Below, piece by piece: positions 28,628 to 37,457 of a stretch of DNA of 64,000 nucleotides (its first letter is position 1; every line of letters starts with the position of its first letter). This stretch comes from Bacillota bacterium (GTDB taxonomy: Bacteria; Bacillota; SHA-98; Ch115), in contig JABLXA010000005.1 of the NCBI GenBank assembly GCA_013178415.1, positions 1 through 64,000 of the forward strand, read 5' to 3'. The notes below the pieces were generated by a model. The model did not search any database, was not told where the DNA came from, and saw nothing but the letters and a program-made list of their open reading frames with translations. The position numbers and the translations under genes are program-made.

Positions 28628-28664
28628 TAATAAAAGACCCCGGCGCGTTTTCCCACGCTCGGGG
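28628..28664 (-). terminator. Intrinsic terminator at the 3' end of OLE RNA
   Basis: On the minus strand CCCCG.GCGT, a GGGAAA loop and ACGC.C.CGGGG are followed by TCTTTTATT. It lies only about 4 bp from the oapA ribosome site, so oapA must be made by read-through or after processing. Confidence 0.7.
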
Positions 28665-29287
28665 CGGCGGGTGGCATCACGTTGAGTAAATATTGTGCCT
28701 TCAGGTCTAGCTAGTTTTCCTAGCGATACACCACAGCGTTACCGCCATGGCGGTTTCCCTTTACGATCGCTCCCTGATGTCGCCAGTCAGAGGGCTAGAT
28801 TGCCACTTAGTGCACACCGCAATCCCCAACGTGGCCCGATAGCGAACAGCCTAGGAGTTTTCCTCAACGGCGCCTTCCGACCTCTAGCCTCTTTTGCGAT
28901 CAGGCTTTCAGACACCCCCAAAATCCCCGGATATCAAATCCGGATAGCTCTAGGATATCATCCCGCGCTGACCGCGCAAGGCAGGCTACACTGCACCCAG
29001 CACAGCCTAGGACAATCGCTCCTGGTATAGCACCGAGTGCAGGTTTTATCCCAAGCCGTAATGCGTTCACTGAGCCAGGAGCACCACGTACTTGGGTCTC
29101 CGCGAAGACAGGGTCCACGCCCGCATGCCATTGCGGATCGCCCAATCTTCTTAACCCCCAGCACCAACCCCCGACTGGGCGTCGGAAGCCAGCACCAGGG
29201 ACTTCATCGATGTGCCCTTGACGGATTTTTAGGCCCGTCCTTGAGATCGGTGGCACCGACTAGGATACTGCGCCACCCACCCATGCA
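28628..29287 (-). ncRNA. ole: OLE RNA (ornate, large, extremophilic RNA)
   Basis: A 717-bp stretch without a credible gene lies between ispA and oapA, the conserved site of OLE RNA in Firmicutes. It has its own promoter (29294-29322) and an intrinsic terminator, giving an RNA of about 660 nt; OLE RNAs are about 600-650 nt. The sequence is full of stems: GGTGGC/GCCACC at the 5' end, CCGGAT/ATCCGG around 28926-28942, and a 3' stem capped by ACCGCCATGGCGGT. OLE RNA forms a membrane-bound complex with OapA and affects growth under cold, alcohol and Mg2+ stress. I cannot run a covariance model; placement, length and neighbours are the evidence. Confidence 0.85.
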
Positions 29288-29293
29288 GGTGAT

Positions 29294-29322
29294 ATTATAC
29301 CATATGGCGGCGACAGTATCAA
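29294..29322 (-). promoter_or_regulatory. Promoter of OLE RNA
   Basis: On the minus strand TTGATA (29322-29317) and a perfect TATAAT (29299-29294) are 17 bp apart. They lie directly after the ispA stop and predict a start near 29287. Confidence 0.8.
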
Positions 29323-29324
29323 GT

Positions 29325-30266
29325 TCAGCTGGATCTTTTAACCAATATCTGCGCCAGCTCCGCAAGGGGGGCTGCTGGAGGCCCCAAAATCTCCAGGTCG
29401 TCGAGCCCTTCTTTAGTCAATTCGTCGACTCTGGCGAGGGCATCCTTTGCAGACATGTAATCGAGAAAGGAAGTTCCAACCCTGACCCCTGCATTCCTTT
29501 TTGCTCGCAAATCCTCAGAGGCCCAGCATGAGCGGGAAAGAGACTTGACCCGGTCCTGTTGCCCGTCCAAGACGTCATCAACTATCTGAAAGGCCAGGCC
29601 AACCTTTTCTGCAAAGGAGGTCACGGCCATTAGCTCCTTTTCCCCCGCCTCTGCAGCAATGGCCCCGGAGCGCACAGCCGCTGTAAACAGCGCTCCTGTC
29701 TTATGTCTTGCAAGAGATATAACCCAGGCAGAGTCATAGCCGGATTTTGCGGCATGGTCCGTTGAACGCCATGTATCAACTTCCATCCCCTGACCGCCGA
29801 CCATACCCAGGCTCCCGCAAGCGAAGGCGAGCTCATTCGCTATCTGCGTACATGCGCGGTAGCCAAGGAGTTCAACGGCTTCCCTCGCGGTGATCACCTC
29901 AAAGGCCAGGGAGAGCAAGGCATCTCCGGCCAGGAGGGCCATCGGGGAGCCGAATACACGGTGCACGGTAGGCCGCCCACGACGTTCATCGTCATCATCC
30001 ATGCATGGCAGGTCATCGTGAATGAGCGAATAACTATGAATGAGTTCAATGGCGCATGCGGGCCGGATCGCCTTGTGATATGGCAGGCCTAGAGCCTCAG
30101 CAGTAAGCAATGTAAATATGGGCCGAAGCCTCTTACCTCCGGGAAACATAGCATATCGCATCGCCTTATGTAACGTGCAAGAGGGTCCATGATCTTCCCC
30201 CGGCATGATTTTGTCAAGGGTATCATCAATGAAATCCCTGAATCTGGAGATCTTCTCTTCGATCAA
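29325..30266 (-). CDS. ispA: Polyprenyl synthase (farnesyl diphosphate synthase type)
   Basis: 313 aa. The first Asp-rich motif is DDLPCMDDDDERRGRPTVH (about residues 94-112) and the second is FQIVDDVLD. GGKRLRPIFTLL is the family N-terminal signature. It condenses IPP with allylic diphosphates. It overlaps xseB by 4 bp and closes the nusB-xseA-xseB-ispA block just upstream of OLE RNA; dxs of the same pathway is on the other side. Confidence 0.95.
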   Translation of the reverse strand: MIEEKISRFRDFIDDTLDKIMPGEDHGPSCTLHKAMRYAMFPGGKRLRPIFTLLTAEALGLPYHKAIRPACAIELIHSYSLIHDDLPCMDDDDERRGRPTVHRVFGSPMALLAGDALLSLAFEVITAREAVELLGYRACTQIANELAFACGSLGMVGGQGMEVDTWRSTDHAAKSGYDSAWVISLARHKTGALFTAAVRSGAIAAEAGEKELMAVTSFAEKVGLAFQIVDDVLDGQQDRVKSLSRSCWASEDLRAKRNAGVRVGTSFLDYMSAKDALARVDELTKEGLDDLEILGPPAAPLAELAQILVKRSS

Positions 30267-30529
30267 CTGGCATCCCCTTCAGCTTTGAAAGGAACCTCAA
30301 TTGGCTCTCCATCTTTGCCCTTCATCAAGAGAGATATCTTCATTTCAGCTTCATCGAGCCTCCTGGCGCATATCCTGAGGAGACCCATCCCCTCCTCGAA
30401 GAGAGTCAAAGACTCATCCAGGGTGAGATCCCCACCCTCCAGGGCCCGGACGATCTCTTCCAACCTAGCAAGGGCTTCCTCAAACCCCGGGGTCTTATCA
30501 TTCTTGACTTTCTGCGCTATCTTCGTCAT
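30263..30529 (-). CDS. xseB: Exodeoxyribonuclease VII small subunit
   Basis: 88 aa from ATG 30529, which follows GGAGG by eight bases; the frame extends further upstream but without support. The core FEEALARLEEIVRALEGGDL and LDESLTLFEEGMGLLRIC is the XseB helical hairpin that binds the large subunit. It overlaps the 3' end of xseA by about 32 bp. Confidence 0.93.
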   Translation of the reverse strand: MTKIAQKVKNDKTPGFEEALARLEEIVRALEGGDLTLDESLTLFEEGMGLLRICARRLDEAEMKISLLMKGKDGEPIEVPFKAEGDAS

Positions 30530-31754
30530 ATATCCTGGCCTCCACCAATTTTCTGATATCGCACTCGATGGCGCCATCATTCACAATTACCTCAACATGG
30601 TCCCCTACATCTACTTGAAATATGCTCTTGACTACCCTGCGCTCCGGCAGGAGCCTGCATATGGAATAGCCCCTCTTGAGGGTCGCAAGAGGGCTCAAGG
30701 CCTCGAGCCGACCTGCAATGGCGGCCACCCGGTCCTTTGCCCTTTCCAGAATCCGGAGGATGTCGTCCTGGATCTCCCTGGCGGCATCATCAATCTGCTG
30801 CCTTTTGTCGCGAAGGCCCTCTTGAGGAGAGCGAAGCGCACGGGAATCAGCCAGTTCCTTAAGCCTTCTCCGGGAGGAATTTATCAAATTGGCCATCACC
30901 ACATTCATGCGGGCAAAATACGAAGCCAGGGTAGATGATAGCTGCGCGCAATCGGGTACGGCCAATTCTGCCGCCGCTGATGGAGTAGGAGCTCTCCGGT
31001 CAGCGACAAAGTCGGCTATCGTGAAATCCGTCTCATGCCCTACAGCTGAGATCACCGGTACAGGACTGGCCGCTATGGCCCTTGCCACGCGCTCATCATT
31101 GAAAGCCCAGAGTTCCTCCATAGCGCCTCCGCCCCGACCTACGATGATCACATCAACATCCTTATAGCTATAAAGATGTTCGAGGGCGCTTACAATGCTG
31201 CCAGGAGCCTCATCTCCCTGAACCAGAGCGGGAGAAATCACGATATGAATCCCTCTGGCTCTCCGGGTTATGATGCTTATGATATCCCTGATGGCAGCTC
31301 CTGTAGGAGACGTGACTACCCCTACCGTGCGTGGAAATGCGGGAAGCGGGCGCTTGCGGGAGTCATCCAGCAGGCCCTCTTTAGCCAGTTTGTCCCTTAG
31401 CTCGAGAAATGCCAGGTACATGGCTCCTATGCCCGCCGGCTCCACCATCTCCACATAAAGCTGGTATTCTCCGCCCTTTTCATAAACGCCAACTGTCCCA
31501 TAGGCAAAGACCGTCATACCATCTCGAATGGCGCATGTGAGCTTGCTATTCTGACTTCTGAACATTACGCACCTGAGGCGGGAAGATTCGTCCTTGAGGC
31601 TGAAATACATATGCCCAGAGGAATGGTGGTTAAAATTGATCACCTCGCCCCTCACCCAAATCCCTACGAGGGTGGGATCTCCCTCTATAAGCTCTTTCAG
31701 ATATCGCGTAAGCTCGCTGACGCCGAAGACTCTAGGCTCAAGCAAGATAAACAC
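30498..31754 (-). CDS. xseA: Exodeoxyribonuclease VII large subunit
   Basis: 418 aa. The N-terminal OB fold (VFGVSELTRYLKELIEGD, WVRGEVINF, GHMYFSLKDE) is followed by the catalytic domain with DVIIVGRGGGAMEELWAFND, SAVGHETDFTIADFVADRRA and PTPSAAAELA. A coiled-coil segment is near residues 255-340. With XseB it degrades single-stranded DNA to oligonucleotides. It lies 26 bp after nusB. Confidence 0.97.
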   Translation of the reverse strand: MFILLEPRVFGVSELTRYLKELIEGDPTLVGIWVRGEVINFNHHSSGHMYFSLKDESSRLRCVMFRSQNSKLTCAIRDGMTVFAYGTVGVYEKGGEYQLYVEMVEPAGIGAMYLAFLELRDKLAKEGLLDDSRKRPLPAFPRTVGVVTSPTGAAIRDIISIITRRARGIHIVISPALVQGDEAPGSIVSALEHLYSYKDVDVIIVGRGGGAMEELWAFNDERVARAIAASPVPVISAVGHETDFTIADFVADRRAPTPSAAAELAVPDCAQLSSTLASYFARMNVVMANLINSSRRRLKELADSRALRSPQEGLRDKRQQIDDAAREIQDDILRILERAKDRVAAIAGRLEALSPLATLKRGYSICRLLPERRVVKSIFQVDVGDHVEVIVNDGAIECDIRKLVEARIYDEDSAESQE

Positions 31755-31780
31755 CTCGAGACATGACTCTGCGCTGGCAA

Positions 31781-32215
31781 TTATTCAGGCTGTTGGGATG
31801 AGTCCCTGCCAATCTCTTTGACTATCCTCGCTAGGACCCCGTTGACAAATCTTCCAGACTCATCGTCGCCGAATTTCTTTGCTATCTCTACCGCCTCATT
31901 TATCGTAACCCGAGGCGGGATATCTTTCATATATAGAAGCTCAAATATGGCGAGCCGGAGCACATTTAGATCCACAGCCGCTATTCTATCGAGCCTCCAG
32001 CCCTGCAGGTGACGAGAAATCAAATCATCAATGGCCTTCAGTTCCCGTTCAGTACCTGTTGCCAATTCTCTTAGAAATACTTCTTGGGAGGGAGGGATGG
32101 CGTGCTCTCTGATCTCGTTCGCAAGCCCCACTGCCACCGGGACCCTGCCCCGATCAAATTGGAACAGGACCCGCAAGGCACATTCCCGAAGTTCCCGTCG
32201 GGTCAAGAATCTCAC
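31781..32215 (-). CDS. nusB: Transcription antitermination factor NusB
   Basis: 144 aa all-helical protein. RRELRECALRVLFQFD and VLRLAIFELLYMKDIPPRVT followed by INEAVEIAKKFG are the family signature. With NusE (S10) it binds boxA in rRNA leader transcripts. Its start overlaps the DUF2273 gene by 4 bp. Confidence 0.95.
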   Translation of the reverse strand: MRFLTRRELRECALRVLFQFDRGRVPVAVGLANEIREHAIPPSQEVFLRELATGTERELKAIDDLISRHLQGWRLDRIAAVDLNVLRLAIFELLYMKDIPPRVTINEAVEIAKKFGDDESGRFVNGVLARIVKEIGRDSSQQPE

Positions 32216-32442
32216 CTCTCCCTGGGCGGTAAGACACGATCAAGAAATTCTTTTAGAGTCTCCCTACGGTCTACCTGCCGTCCAATGAAGTAGCCTGTAC
32301 CTACGCAAATTGCCAAAGAAATCGCGTCAAACCATCCGAAAAATATCACTACAATGCCGATTATGAAGCCGAAAAATCCCCCAAGCACCTTCCCCGGATG
32401 CTCACTCAGGATACGCCATAGTTCTTCCTTCGGTGTCCGCAT
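32212..32442 (-). CDS. DUF2273 small membrane protein
   Basis: 76 aa with two hydrophobic helices (about residues 18-37 and 39-54) and a basic C-terminus. DUF2273 proteins are regularly encoded between amaP and nusB or asp23 in Gram-positive bacteria, as here. A role with the Asp23 envelope-stress proteins is inferred from context only. Confidence 0.85.
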   Translation of the reverse strand: MRTPKEELWRILSEHPGKVLGGFFGFIIGIVVIFFGWFDAISLAICVGTGYFIGRQVDRRETLKEFLDRVLPPRER

Positions 32443-32478
32443 GCTGGTTCCCCCCTGGACTTGAGCTGAGAGGGCCCG

Positions 32479-33021
32479 CTACTCGACCCTGGCTCTCGAT
32501 TCAGCGCCGGAAATGTTCTTGACGCTGATCCTGGTACTCAGGGTGTTTACCCCAACGGTATCTCGCATATAGTGCTCGATCCGTGATTGAAGCTCCTCAC
32601 ATATCGCGGGGATATTCGTATCCGGGGCGACCATTATAGAGAGTGAAGCCTGGATCCCTTCCTCGCCTAAATTGACGGTAGTCTCAACTTCCCTTACCCC
32701 TGATACCTGACGGGCCACCCGGCGTATCAAGTTCTCTATGGCAATCAGCGATATCCTCACCTCTCCAAGGCTTGTCCCTCTGACAATGGCTCTATCGTCC
32801 TGAAACCTACCGGCCCCGAGCCTGAGCAGGAGGAACGCCAGGAAGAGAATGGCGCAAATGACCAGGATTATGCCCGGACGTGCTCCGAGTGCTTCCTGTT
32901 CAAGGAGTCTTTCCAACCAGTATAGGGCCTCATGCCTTATAAGGGCCGCTGCCAGGACAAAACCCTCGGCGAACAGCAGGACAGACACTATGACAATGAG
33001 TAGCCTGTCCAATGAAGTCAT
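32479..33021 (-). CDS. amaP: Alkaline shock response membrane anchor protein AmaP
   Basis: 180 aa from ATG 33021, which follows AAAGGAG. Two N-terminal transmembrane helices (about residues 5-26 and 48-67) precede an Asp23-like domain with ISLIAIENLIRRVARQVSGV. AmaP tethers Asp23 family proteins to the membrane in staphylococci. It stands between asp23-type and DUF2273 genes. Confidence 0.87.
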   Translation of the reverse strand: MTSLDRLLIVIVSVLLFAEGFVLAAALIRHEALYWLERLLEQEALGARPGIILVICAILFLAFLLLRLGAGRFQDDRAIVRGTSLGEVRISLIAIENLIRRVARQVSGVREVETTVNLGEEGIQASLSIMVAPDTNIPAICEELQSRIEHYMRDTVGVNTLSTRISVKNISGAESRARVE

Positions 33022-33087
33022 GATAGTTTGCTCCTTTCGAGATAAATAACATATGACCAGATATAATCCGCCCGCCAACTCATTTTA

Positions 33088-33480
33088 TTATCTCACTCGC
33101 GGCGCTTCCTGCTTTTCCTCTTGTGGGAAATGAACTCCCTGGACGTGAACGTTTATTTCCACAACGCTGCGGCCAGTCATGCTCTCGATGGCCTTTTTGA
33201 CATTCTGCTGCACAGCCCACGCCACTTCAGGGATCCTTACGCCATATTCTACAATGATGAATAGATCCACCGCCACTTCCCGCTCGCCAACCTCCACCTT
33301 GACACCCTTGGCAAGATTGCGGCGTCCTAGGACCTCTGCGATGCCGCCGGCGATGCCCCCGCTCATTCCCGCAACGCCTTCCACCTCAGTGGCCGCAAGC
33401 CCTGCTATTATGCCCACTACTTCATTGGCGATCCTGATTGCGCCGAGACTTTCCTCATTTACTCGGTCTGTCCTCTCCAC
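33088..33480 (-). CDS. Asp23/Gls24 (YqhY-type) envelope stress response protein
   Basis: 130 aa. GAIRIANEVVGIIAGLAATE then VEGVAGMSGGIAG and IPEVAWAVQQNVKKAIESMT are the Asp23 signature. In Bacillus the homologue YqhY is encoded directly after accB-accC, as here, and is linked to control of acetyl-CoA carboxylase activity. It may also bind AmaP. Confidence 0.92.
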   Translation of the reverse strand: MERTDRVNEESLGAIRIANEVVGIIAGLAATEVEGVAGMSGGIAGGIAEVLGRRNLAKGVKVEVGEREVAVDLFIIVEYGVRIPEVAWAVQQNVKKAIESMTGRSVVEINVHVQGVHFPQEEKQEAPRVR

Positions 33481-33547
33481 AATGCCACCCCCATCCCAGA
33501 AGGGGGTAATAATCCCCCTGCAACTATACTATACCAATATGACCGAA

Positions 33548-34918
33548 TTATAACAGATCTTGCCGAAGATATTCAGCTCCAATGCAGCTTATTACATCAT
33601 CGTCAGAATGAATCTCAGCGCGACGGAATGCGTCACACCTCATGATCCCGCGATGCATATTCACATTCGTGGAAATACCCTCCACTATCAATTCATCGAG
33701 GGCGCGCTCCATACGCGCGATGGCCTCACTGCGATCCCTTCCCCATGCTATGACCTTCGCAACCAGGGAATCATAGTTGGGCGGGACAGATGCCCCGCGA
33801 TAGAGGGCCGTATCTACCCTGATCCCGGGGCCACCTGGCAGGTGCAGGTCTGTAACCGTTCCGGGCGAAGGAGCGAAATTCCGGGCGGGATCCTCGGCGC
33901 AAATACGGCATTCAATGGAATGCCCTTTGATCTGAATATCATCCTGGCGGATGGACAAGGCTTCTCCCGATGCGATGAGAATCTGCTCCTTGACTAGATC
34001 TACCCCTGTAACCATTTCAGTAACCGGATGCTCAACCTGAATCCTGGTATTCATCTCCATAAAATAGAAATTCCCATCCCCATCCACCAAAAATTCCATG
34101 GTCCCTACACTTGTATATCCAACCGCCATTACCCCGCGCATAGCCGCCTGCCCCATCTTTTCCCTGAGATCGGGCGTGACACAGGGTGACGGAGCTTCCT
34201 CCACAATTTTCTGATGCTTCCTTTGAAGGGAGCAGTCCCTCTCTCCGAGGTATGCACAATTGCCTTTCTCATCAGCAATTACTTGTATCTCCACATGGCG
34301 TGGATGCTCGATGAACTTTTCTACATAGAGGGCAGGAGTCCCAAACGCCGCCTGGGCCTCTGCCGCCGCAAACTTTACCGCCTTTTTGAGTTCGGCTTCG
34401 CTCCGCGCTATTCGCATACCTTTGCCACCGCCACCGCCTGCAGCCTTCACAATGACAGGATAACCGGATTTCGCAGCAAATCTCAAAGCATCAATCTCAT
34501 TGGATATTGCCCCATCCGTCCCAGGGATGACAGGAAGGCCAGCCCGAACCATGGTGGCTTTCGCCTGAGCCTTATCACCCATGCGAGAAATGGCTTCCGG
34601 TGTTGGCCCGATGAATTTTATCCCATGAGCCTGACAAACTTCTGCAAAAAATGAACTCTCCGCGAGGAAACCATACCCCGGGTGTATGGCATCTGCCCCA
34701 GTGACCAGAGCAGCGCTTATGATGTTTTGTATATTCAGATAGCTTTTGGAGGCCGGAGCAGGACCCACACATACAGCTTCATCTGCTAATTGAACAGGCA
34801 GGGAATCCACATCGACGTCTGAATAGATGGCTACTGTCGATATTCCGAGCTCGCTGGCCGCGCGAATCACCCGCAATGCGATTTCCCCTCTATTTGCCAC
34901 GAGTATCTTACGAAACAC
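33548..34918 (-). CDS. accC: Acetyl-CoA carboxylase, biotin carboxylase subunit
   Basis: About 456 aa. N-terminus [21 protein letters not shown]-grasp Gly loop [18 protein letters not shown], and [28 protein letters not shown] are typical. It carboxylates biotin on AccB using ATP and bicarbonate. GTG 34918 sits six bases after GGGGTGA and is preferred over ATG 34939. accD and accA are not in the window. Confidence 0.96.
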   Translation of the reverse strand: MFRKILVANRGEIALRVIRAASELGISTVAIYSDVDVDSLPVQLADEAVCVGPAPASKSYLNIQNIISAALVTGADAIHPGYGFLAESSFFAEVCQAHGIKFIGPTPEAISRMGDKAQAKATMVRAGLPVIPGTDGAISNEIDALRFAAKSGYPVIVKAAGGGGGKGMRIARSEAELKKAVKFAAAEAQAAFGTPALYVEKFIEHPRHVEIQVIADEKGNCAYLGERDCSLQRKHQKIVEEAPSPCVTPDLREKMGQAAMRGVMAVGYTSVGTMEFLVDGDGNFYFMEMNTRIQVEHPVTEMVTGVDLVKEQILIASGEALSIRQDDIQIKGHSIECRICAEDPARNFAPSPGTVTDLHLPGGPGIRVDTALYRGASVPPNYDSLVAKVIAWGRDRSEAIARMERALDELIVEGISTNVNMHRGIMRCDAFRRAEIHSDDDVISCIGAEYLRQDLL

Positions 34919-34990
34919 CTGCTTCACCCCGCACAACATCTCGGCCGACCGTTCTGAAAATGCGGATTGTCCCGCAAATAAAAGGATTCT

Positions 34991-35467
34991 CTAAATCCTT
35001 TCAAGGACGAAAAGGACTTGTCCATATTCAACAGGCTGGGAATTTTCCGCCAGGATTTCGACTACCCTGCCCTTGACTTCAGAAACGATCTCGTTCATGA
35101 CCTTCATTGCTTCGATTATGCATACCGGCTGGCCGGCTTCCACCACATCGCCTATTTCTACATAAGGATCAGCGCCAGGCGATGGTGAGCGATAAAAAGT
35201 CCCTACCATGGGGGCCGTGATAGTCATAAGATCTTCCCTGGTCATCTGCCTGACGGATTTCTTGCCATCGGCAGGAACGCTCACAGAGGCCGCCGGTATC
35301 GCGTCTTCGATGACTCTCTCCGCGACATTCACCGCATGATTCACGCCGGGAGCCCGCTTTATGCGGAGTTTTATCTTACCATCCTCGATCTCAATCTCGG
35401 CAATGTCTGTATCCTTTATCGCTTCAATGAGCTCAACAATCCCTTGTCGCATCTCTTTCAAATCCAT
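34991..35467 (-). CDS. accB: Acetyl-CoA carboxylase, biotin carboxyl carrier protein
   Basis: 158 aa. The N-terminal helix (MRQGIVELIEAIKDTDIAEI) is followed by a linker, then the biotinyl domain with the lysine motif EAMKVMNEI (biotinylated Lys) and MVGTFYRSPSPGADPYVEIG. It lies 72 bp before accC, and 186 bp after spoIIIAH. Confidence 0.96.
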   Translation of the reverse strand: MDLKEMRQGIVELIEAIKDTDIAEIEIEDGKIKLRIKRAPGVNHAVNVAERVIEDAIPAASVSVPADGKKSVRQMTREDLMTITAPMVGTFYRSPSPGADPYVEIGDVVEAGQPVCIIEAMKVMNEIVSEVKGRVVEILAENSQPVEYGQVLFVLERI

Positions 35468-35653
35468 AAACGGCGATCGTCAAGGCGACGATCAACACCC
35501 CCTTTGCCACAGCTGGCTTTCTTAGTATTCACCGTAAAATGATTATTTCCTTCTTCCATTATCTGATGCCAGCCGGGGAAAGAGAAACCAGTCGATGCTG
35601 CGGCTATAGCTGCGGGTCTTGCTGACCATGATCTATAACCATGATCCATATCA

Positions 35654-36169
35654 TCATGATTTATGCTCAATTATTGAGATTCTGTCCAGCGGAATTCCAG
35701 CGACACGCGATACTATATCGCCTATCTGGCTAGCAACCGCTGCCGTCAATCCACTGGTGGCCACGATTACATCGCAGGAGTTATCATTTATATAGACTAA
35801 TGCATCTTTAAACCCCTTCGCACGGAGCAAGGACTCTACTCTGGCTTCCTTTTCCATCCTACTCGTAAGGGACGCGAGATCCTGTTCTGCTCTGGTCCTT
35901 GACTCCTGCGTGGACTCCTGACTGTGCGAGATCTCTTCAAGCAGTTCTATCCGCCTGGACCTCACTCTATCGCGCTCGAGACGGGCTTCGGCAAAGAAAT
36001 CTTGCTCAATCCCCCCGGAGAGCGCTTCTTGTGCAGGCAGCGATGCAGGCTCGCTCTCTTCCTGTGGAGAAGGCGTTCTGGAAAGATACATCCTTGCGGC
36101 GACAACCACGGCTAAGAAGATCAAGCAAGTCCATATAAGGATCTTCTGCGAAAGGTTCATGCGATCCAT
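35654..36169 (-). CDS. spoIIIAH: Stage III sporulation protein AH
   Basis: 171 aa. One N-terminal transmembrane helix (residues 9-28), a charged coiled-coil region (about 55-110) and a C-terminal YscJ/FliF-like ring-building domain (ESLLRAKGFKDALVYINDN). SpoIIIAH in the mother-cell membrane joins SpoIIQ of the forespore to form the feeding channel. It is the last gene of the spoIIIA operon. Confidence 0.93.
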   Translation of the reverse strand: MDRMNLSQKILIWTCLIFLAVVVAARMYLSRTPSPQEESEPASLPAQEALSGGIEQDFFAEARLERDRVRSRRIELLEEISHSQESTQESRTRAEQDLASLTSRMEKEARVESLLRAKGFKDALVYINDNSCDVIVATSGLTAAVASQIGDIVSRVAGIPLDRISIIEHKS

Positions 36170-36171
36170 AC

Positions 36172-36825
36172 CTACTTCCCCCTCGGAAAGACGATTACTT
36201 TATGCTCAGGGATCCCCAGCGCCGTTGAAGTGGCTTGAGTAAGGGCGAATTTCACCCTGGAAATAGTGGCGCCTTCTGCCACCACTAATACACCCCGAAT
36301 CCGTGGGGTAATGCTCTTTTTGACCACCGGTTGGTCGGGATTGCTTGACTGTCCTCGCGAAAGCACTAGCTCGCGGGATACCCTGGTTTCAGTATTTGTC
36401 CGCGCAATGCCCTTTTCATCTCTGTCCTCTGTCATCCTCCTTTCTTCCTCGGTATTATCCGCAAAGACTTTTTCCCCATCATCCTCGAGAAGAATGAATA
36501 CATCAACCTTTCCCGCCCCTGCCATCCTGGACAGCATGGAGGACAATTTGGCCTCGAGATCTCCCGTGGAGCGGGTGAGATTCCCTGAAATGACAGGCGT
36601 CTCCTCGCTGGCCTTGTCTATAGCCGCCACCCCTCCCGTCGGATGGATACGGGAATCCCGGCTCCTATTTTGCGGACCTCCTGCGATCAAAAGATAAAGC
36701 CCGAGGAGCCCGAGCAGGGCGAGCCAGGAGAATTTCTTCAGATCGGCCTCGTTCAACGATCCCAGCTGTCCCCCCTTTAGCCTTTCAATGAGCTTCTGAG
36801 TCAACGTTGGTCTTTTGCTCTCCAT
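36172..36825 (-). CDS. spoIIIAG: Stage III sporulation protein AG
   Basis: 217 aa. A transmembrane helix at about residues 29-46 follows a cytoplasmic N-terminus. The extracytoplasmic domain contains LSSMLSRMAGAGKVDVFILL and ITPRIRGVLVVAEGA, typical of AG, which forms the large ring of the channel. It overlaps spoIIIAF by 41 bp. Confidence 0.93.
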   Translation of the reverse strand: MESKRPTLTQKLIERLKGGQLGSLNEADLKKFSWLALLGLLGLYLLIAGGPQNRSRDSRIHPTGGVAAIDKASEETPVISGNLTRSTGDLEAKLSSMLSRMAGAGKVDVFILLEDDGEKVFADNTEEERRMTEDRDEKGIARTNTETRVSRELVLSRGQSSNPDQPVVKKSITPRIRGVLVVAEGATISRVKFALTQATSTALGIPEHKVIVFPRGK

Positions 36826-37423
36826 ACCTTATGCCTCCCGATGGAGAAAATCTAGCAGCGACCTTGACTAGGCTAGGATCGATAGAATAGAAATCTGAGA
36901 TGGCCATTGCTACATTGGATATGGTTTGCGCTCCTCTGTCATTGCCTTCGCCGTCGAAGGGCGAAAAAAGAATCACTTTAATGCCATGTATTTCGCCCCG
37001 TGGTGAGACTTCAACCGAGACCCGGGCATCTCGGGGCCTTGATGCTAGAAGGGCTATTGCCCTCGCCTGACGCTCAACTTGCTCTTTGAATCCTGAGCGA
37101 ATACGTTCCGTGCCAGCCTGGGCGACCTTTGCACCGCGCTCGACATAGGATTGTACATCGCCCAGATGCTGAAAGGTGGAGGCTGCTCGGCCTTCGATAA
37201 AATCTGTCGAAAGGAAATCCGATCGAGAAAGATCAGCCGCGGATCGGAAAATGGCGGCTTGAATGTCAGGTATCGGGCTTAGAATGGCGCCCATGATGGA
37301 AATTCCGACGACGACACGGACTACACGCCTCAGGCCCCCGTATGGAAGCATCGTTTCAATGAATCCGAGGCAGACGACAAGTATTATGATATCTTTCACC
37401 CATTCTTTGATAGCATCTGCCAT
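36785..37423 (-). CDS. spoIIIAF: Stage III sporulation protein AF
   Basis: 212 aa from ATG 37423 (MADAIKEWVKDIIILVVCLG); the frame reads further upstream inside spoIIIAE but that part is not family-like. Two N-terminal membrane helices (to residue about 50) precede a soluble domain with IKVILFSPFDGEG. Its 5' end nearly abuts spoIIIAE. Confidence 0.9.
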   Translation of the reverse strand: MADAIKEWVKDIIILVVCLGFIETMLPYGGLRRVVRVVVGISIMGAILSPIPDIQAAIFRSAADLSRSDFLSTDFIEGRAASTFQHLGDVQSYVERGAKVAQAGTERIRSGFKEQVERQARAIALLASRPRDARVSVEVSPRGEIHGIKVILFSPFDGEGNDRGAQTISNVAMAISDFYSIDPSLVKVAARFSPSGGIRYGEQKTNVDSEAH

Positions 37424-37457
37424 ATGAACACACCCAGCCTTCTCGCCGTGCTCATGG

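Noticed and set aside
28900-29256. 118-codon frame on the minus strand in the ispA-oapA gap
   Set aside because: No family likeness, no ribosome site, and it lies wholly inside the structured OLE RNA region with its own promoter and terminator.
35458-35670. 70-codon frame between accB and spoIIIAH
   Set aside because: No family, no ribosome site, overlaps both flanking genes.
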